A stretch of 64,000 nt of DNA, from NCBI GenBank assembly GCA_013350335.1, contig CM023540.1, positions 24,469,175-24,533,174 of the forward strand, in the 5' to 3' direction. The notes under the pieces were generated by a model. That model was not told the DNA's origin and made no database searches. It saw only the letters and a program-made list of their open reading frames with translations. The translations under genes and the position numbers were made by a program. Positions 62,101 to 64,000 of this stretch are shown here, piece after piece (position 1 is the first letter of the stretch; each line of letters begins with the position of its first letter). This DNA is from Chimonanthus salicifolius. Lineage: Eukaryota; Streptophyta; Magnoliopsida; Laurales; Calycanthaceae.

Positions 62101-63333
62101 AAAAATGATATGATTCACTTCGTAATGAAACTTAAACATTATGTAAACAAGATATGAGACCAAACAACAAATTTTATTGCTTTTCTTAACTATTCTTACC
62201 TTTTTCAAAAAAAATTCAAATAAAATAACATAAAATGGTTTAAGAAAATAGTTTCTATGTAGATGTAATGGGGGTTAAAGTGTTACACAACACATCTGAC
62301 TTCAATCTAAGAAATTTTTTATATTTATTTAAGATTCTCATTTTTCCAATTTTTTCTATTTTTTGCTTTTTTTTTTAATATATAAGATAAAATTCTTTAA
62401 AATCATAGGTTGCATGTAGATCCAATCGCCAACAACATATCATACTTAGATCTAAGATCTATGAATATTTTTTTATTATTAATATCAAATTTTCAAAGTA
62501 TCATACAACGACGCCAGACATACTTTACTTAAAGGGGGGCACTATTTTTCCATATCTTGAGTGAGACTAAAAACAAAGTTTACAATCCATGATTTCCAAT
62601 ATTCTGAATTTTTTTAATATTTTCTAATAATTTTTATGGGGTTTTGAAATTTCACACCAGTTCAGACCGCTTTATCCGATAAAATATTGTCCGGTTCATA
62701 TCGTGAACCGTTAAGGACCGGTACAATCACCGGTTCCGATTTTTTGAACCATGCCTGTGACAACATTTATCTTTAGCACCGTAAAAAACATGGCTCTATT
62801 AATTCAATTAAGTTTATTGTTGGTAGGACCCTTACCAAATTATAGATCTTTCCAAAAAATCCACCCCCATGGCCCAATACAGGCCCCACAAAGGGGTGCA
62901 TACAAGTGGCGACATGTAGGTTGCTATAGCGAAAACCCCTTACGCATATCTCAAGAAGGATAGAAAATGGAGCCTATTAGGCTAATCACCATGATAACAA
63001 ATTTAGAATCAGGAAAATATTGCTCATATGATGCTCCTATGACTTGAGACAAAAAAATGACCTTCATTTGGCTATAATCAACTAAGCAGCAAAAACCTTT
63101 CTAGTTATGTATTCTAAACTGCCAAAACAATCAACCACCTGAAAATTGAATATCACAATTGGAGAAACCTATCATAAATTGTAAAAAAAATTGATAACTA
63201 GAAAATGCTAAAAATGTGGAAAGAAAGACCCATCAAATTTGATACAAACCTCCACACCTCCAGGAAAGCAGAAGGATAGAAGGTCCTTGTATTTGAGAGG
63301 TAGTTGCTTTTCAGGGGGATATACAAAAAGAAC
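41146..63333 (-). CDS. DENN (AEX-3) domain-containing protein, partial (N-terminal exons beyond right edge)
   Basis: Plant DENN proteins are putative guanine-nucleotide exchange factors for Rab GTPases in membrane traffic; this one matches the family of Arabidopsis At5g35560. Sixteen exons, in coding order: 63333-63250, 59893-59834, 59192-59148, 57818-57619, 56160-55684, 55599-55473, 53081-52884, 52744-52655, 51015-50953, 50761-50687, 50562-50512, 49632-49555, 45021-44887, 42668-42561, 41472-41407, 41214-41146. All introns are GT-AG and the exons sum to 1926 bases (641 codons and a TAG). uDENN: VLFVYPPEKQLPLKYKDLLS to the CYCILSRLPFFELHF segment. Exon 5 is an acidic, Ser-rich linker. cDENN: ANNRGTLQIICEYY through LLEKQIVFLCSNL, SIVPLIRPYQWQSLLMP and MLDFLDAPVPYV. 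dDENN: from SSLSPYHAKLVGESFLARRR to LFVDTQLFSVHT near the end. Family length near 765 implies about 120 residues missing at the N-terminus. Introns hold a TR-GAG element, LINEs and a 159-bp array. Confidence 0.93.
44124..44193 (+). pseudogene. tRNA-Arg-like relic
   Basis: GACTCCACAGCCAATGGATA with AAGGCACTGGTCTAC closely follows plant tRNA-Arg(ACG). The anticodon position reads ACA rather than ACG, the T-arm is eroded (TGAATATGATCCCC), and about three bases are missing. GACTCCA pairs with TTGGAGTT at the 3' side as an acceptor stem. It is a tRNA pseudogene or SINE head in the DENN intron, opposite in strand to the gene. Confidence 0.6.
45811..45979. repeat. Tandem duplication, 87-bp period, ending at the LTR element
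   Basis: TTGCAATCAGAATCTGATGA at 45821 recurs at 45908, and the units match nearly throughout (GATGGGTAAGTCAACACC, AAGAAGAAGATCT-CCAT-AAACCACAGAAAAG). The second unit is cut exactly where the TR-GAG insertion begins. Confidence 0.85.
45980..46144 (-). repeat. 3' LTR of the TR-GAG element (165 bp)
   Basis: It has TG...CA ends with the inverted pair TGATGC/GCATCA. It differs from the 5' LTR by scattered substitutions and by lacking 16 bases (the CAAAGTAAATGGAAAG block). The adjoining purine-rich AGATGGAGAGAT on the minus strand may be the polypurine tract. Confidence 0.85.
46400..48134 (-). pseudogene. Disrupted gag gene of the TR-GAG element
   Basis: The minus strand opens at 48134 with a leader of about 100 residues, then NYDGHLDSKVFIDWLSDIDQ and YFEWHDMSEVGKIRFVKVKL, typical of plant Gypsy retrotransposon gag (PF03732-like). 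A frameshift near 47630 moves to DDPLNLSWDEMKEVLKEKYV and SVYITKFDECFMRR. A TAG at 47411-47413 interrupts before TLSKFRLGLRPEFKRG. The rest runs to 46400 and includes CYNYHGYGHFAHEC, a CCHC zinc knuckle whose second Cys is Tyr, then an acidic region and a Pro-rich tail. With these three lesions this copy cannot make a normal Gag. Confidence 0.85.
48283..48299 (-). promoter_or_regulatory. Primer-binding site, initiator-Met tRNA type
   Basis: Read on the minus strand, TGGTATCAGTAGCC starts a few bases after the 5' LTR end (CCTGCATCA). It matches the complement of the initiator-Met tRNA 3' end apart from one inserted T. Confidence 0.75.
48302..48482 (-). repeat. 5' LTR of the TR-GAG element (181 bp)
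   Basis: This is the longer LTR, containing an internal near-duplication around ATGGAAAG that the other LTR lacks. Ends and target duplication are as described for the whole element. Confidence 0.85.
49195..49452 (+). mobile_element. LINE 3' fragment with the RNase H end
   Basis: DQQADYLAKLGGNRMEGLVD at about 49196-49255 matches the closing helix of LINE RNase H domains (the xxADxLAKxG motif). About 200 bases of T/G-rich 3' untranslated sequence follow, ending CGTTTCAATAAAAAAAAA at 49434-49451. No target duplication was confirmed. It lies in the DENN intron between exons 12 and 13. Confidence 0.6.
51218..51270. mobile_element. 53-bp miniature solo LTR of the TR-GAG family with GATGG duplication
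   Basis: It begins TGATGCAGGACAACTAATAG and ends GGTCCGCATCA. It is the TR-GAG LTR with its interior removed between GGTCC and CTCCGCATCA. GATGG lies at 51213-51217 and 51271-51275, a perfect 5-bp target duplication. It sits in the DENN intron between exons 8 and 9. Confidence 0.8.
51580..51910. repeat. Member of a dispersed non-coding repeat family
   Basis: ATCTTTGGACCCCTAAAATC, CAAATCCAATGGAC and CATGTGGGCCCCATT appear in the same order, with changes, at 61530-61655. No ORF or termini were identified. It is an intronic repeat in the DENN gene. Confidence 0.5.
53700..55078 (+). mobile_element. Poly(A)-ended LINE-like insertion, coding content unrecognised
   Basis: The 3' end CCTTACCTTTCCA plus an A run at 55067-55078 matches the local L1 family. 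The 1.2 kb upstream has purine-rich, partly open plus-strand sequence (for example 54348-54647, basic and with KRKTKENRRSQQGG) that could be a LINE ORF1, but no domain is certain. The left limit is a guess. It lies in the DENN intron between exons 6 and 7. Confidence 0.4.
55082..55541. repeat. 159-bp tandem triplication covering part of a DENN exon and its splice donor
   Basis: TTATAAAAA-GGG starts at 55082, 55241 and 55400, and ATGTCAATGTGATCACTGG starts at 55171, 55330 and 55489, giving a 159-bp period. Each unit contains, on the minus strand, the last 23 or so codons of DENN exon 6 (EEPSSSGREDSSDHIDILEW), the donor AAG-GTTTGA and about 85 bases of intron. The rightmost copy is the working exon end (donor after 55473); the others have donors after 55314 and 55155. 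The unit length is a multiple of three, but reading past the donor meets TGA at once. Confidence 0.9.
56401..56818. repeat. Duplications in the DENN intron between exons 4 and 5 (203-bp and 54-bp periods)
   Basis: TCATGGTT through GGAGCCCCTTGTCTAAAA at 56402-56461 recurs at 56604-56663 with substitutions. A 54-bp unit starting GTCACCCTAGAGTTATTACA at 56711 is repeated at 56765 almost exactly. Neither is coding. Confidence 0.75.
58468..59014. repeat. Near-identical 273-276-bp tandem duplication
   Basis: From CACCCCCACCCC and TGAATT-GGTCCCC to CCCCTCACGGGGTGTGTAGT, the block occurs twice with few differences (for example ATAATGG at 58531 and 58804). It contains the short palindromic CCCCTCACGGGG and GTGGGCCCAC. 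It lies in the DENN intron between exons 3 and 4. The overlapping ORFs in it are a product of the duplication. Confidence 0.85.
59285..59636 (+). mobile_element. Young 352-bp L1-type LINE fragment with 17-bp target duplication
   Basis: The plus strand encodes SIIEGDSKVIVGWAIG, FNCPWIFLDKIEKIRHSI and SVADVLAREGVS followed by a stop: the intact closing part of a LINE RNase H domain. The end is GTTACCTTTCA plus poly(A). AAGAACATTGCTAAGAC flanks it at 59268-59284 and 59637-59653 without mismatch. Together these suggest a recent insertion in the short intron between DENN exons 2 and 3. Confidence 0.85.
60598..60795. repeat. Imperfect 99-bp tandem duplication
   Basis: GGCCAAGTTCTTGG at 60598 and GGCCAAATTGTTGG at 60697 start two units sharing CCAAGTTGACTCAACCCA, TCACTAGG and GGTCAAAC. 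It lies in the DENN intron between exons 1 and 2. A related motif (GTTGACTCATCCAACCC) occurs near 12140. Confidence 0.65.
61002..61133. mobile_element. MITE-like element with about 45-bp terminal inverted repeats
   Basis: GGGACACCCTTGTACTTTTT at 61002 mirrors the end GGGGGTGTCCC at 61123-61133. The arms continue through AAATGACAAAAATGCCCTT on the left and AAGGGCATTTTCATCATTT on the right. It is 132 bp and AT-rich inside. The target duplication is unclear (TTAA-like text on both sides). Confidence 0.7.
61440..61977. repeat. Member of the dispersed non-coding repeat family
   Basis: It shares the TTTGGACCC, CCAATGGA and ATGGGCCCCATTT series with 51580-51910. Its right part, AGATCCTTACCCAAATTTGA through CTCTTGCACTATGAC, is shared with 25370-25560. 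No ORF is visible. Confidence 0.5.
61978..62757. mobile_element. Candidate non-autonomous DNA transposon with imperfect inverted ends
   Basis: The left end CTTGGTTTAAAAAACTGGCG and the reverse complement of the right end, CATGGTTCAAAAAATCGG, are similar and both lead into CGG/CCGGTT-rich text. The 780-bp interior is AT-rich and non-coding. TGAC-like text adjoins both ends, but the target duplication is uncertain. Confidence 0.4.
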
Positions 63334-63905
63334 CTGAAAGTTTGAGAAATAATGATCATTTCAAAATCCAAAAGTTCAAAACATCAATAAATTTGCTTAC
63401 AAGTAAAACAATGCAACAAGAAAATAGAATATCAGCACTGTCTCAAAAGTGGTTCTATATGGTAGCACCCTAGACAATAAAATATTTAGTGGATACTTGT
63501 TATTGTCAATAATTAGCAAGACATTGAAAATAGATTTATTTCCATTAATTGTACTAGCCATTTGAGTTTAACTCAACCTATTTATAGGCTACTTATAGCT
63601 TTGGTTTGGAAGTCGGTTTCTCCTTGAAATCGAGCCTCCAAGTTTGCTTTCAATTCGAGGAGAAACCAACCTCTCAGCCAAGCTATAACTTGGGGTAAAT
63701 ACTCTCATGCGTTTCAAAAGCTAACAAATAGGCTGACCAAATGTGTATTGACTCCATCAAAAGCTAACACTGAAAGGCAAATGGAAAATTAGCCCAAACA
63801 CATGAGGCCCATGGTCCAGAATTGTGGAACTTCGATTTTTAGATTATTTACGGTTACGGTAACTTTGGGCTTATGTTATGATCTGAAATTGTGAGATCAT
63901 ATTTA

Positions 63906-63983
63906 GGTGTGTGTAAAATGATATTCAAATGATATGATGAAAATTTGACCCCAAATAGATGGCATTGATGATGATGGTGATTG
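63906..63983 (+). mobile_element. 78-bp RTE tail stub with 17-bp target duplication
   Basis: GACCCCAAATAGATGGCATT followed by GATGATGATGGTGATTG is an RTE-type LINE 3' end. TTGTGAGATCATATTTA lies directly before it (63889-63905) and directly after it (63984-64000, the last bases of the window). No coding sequence remains. Confidence 0.7.
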
Positions 63984-64000
63984 TTGTGAGATCATATTTA

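Noticed and set aside
1..64000. CRISPR arrays, operons, rRNA genes, functional tRNA genes
   Set aside because: None seen. The window is plant nuclear DNA, and its short tandem repeats have no spacer structure.

Overview
This window is plant nuclear DNA, from a flowering plant. It holds four protein-coding genes, three of them recognisable, and most of the rest is long introns filled with retrotransposon debris. I could not resolve the species. The long LINE-loaded introns and the dispersed repeats would fit a magnoliid or an early-diverging eudicot, but that is inference.

Layout. (1) 460-7073, minus strand: the first two coding exons of the mitochondrial ATP synthase subunit d gene, split by a 6.36 kb intron holding RTE-type and L1-type LINE fragments. 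Its last exons lie beyond the left edge. (2) 7074-10032: AT-rich intergenic DNA between two divergent genes, with a TATA box at 9834-9840. (3) 10033-34137, plus strand: a complete 24-exon gene for CTR9 (VIP6/ELF8 in Arabidopsis), the TPR scaffold of the PAF1 transcription-elongation complex. Exon phases and homology agree throughout. Two introns use GC donors, and exon 20 carries a one-base insertion that would truncate the protein at 788 of about 1094 residues. (4) 36697-37333, plus strand: a small gene for a probable secreted or single-pass membrane protein. Its signal peptide and its C-terminal membrane helix are in different frames. (5) 41146-63333, minus strand: 16 exons (641 codons) of a plant DENN (AEX-3) domain protein, a putative Rab exchange factor. 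Its N-terminal exons lie beyond the right edge.

Mobile DNA. An L1-type LINE family with a shared 3' terminus (TTACC-TTTCA followed by poly(A)) appears at least ten times on both strands. Several copies still have perfect target-site duplications, and two are stubs of only 55 and 62 bp. RTE-type fragments end in GATGAT-like tails; one 78-bp tail copy at the right edge is flanked by a 17-bp duplication. The best-defined element is a 2.5 kb gag-only LTR retrotransposon (TR-GAG type) at 45980-48482 inside the DENN gene. It has 165/181-bp LTRs, an AAAGT target duplication and an initiator-Met-tRNA-like primer site. A 53-bp solo LTR of the same family sits at 51218-51270 with its own GATGG duplication. 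A 159-bp tandem triplication at 55082-55541 has copied the 3' half of a DENN exon together with its splice donor.

The genes are unrelated housekeeping functions (respiration, transcription elongation, membrane traffic) and do not form a pathway. I saw no CRISPR array, operon or bacterial-type feature. The points most worth a second look are the TR-GAG and its miniature solo LTR, the stub retroposons, the exon triplication, the CTR9 frameshift with its GC-AG introns, and the frame switch in the small gene.
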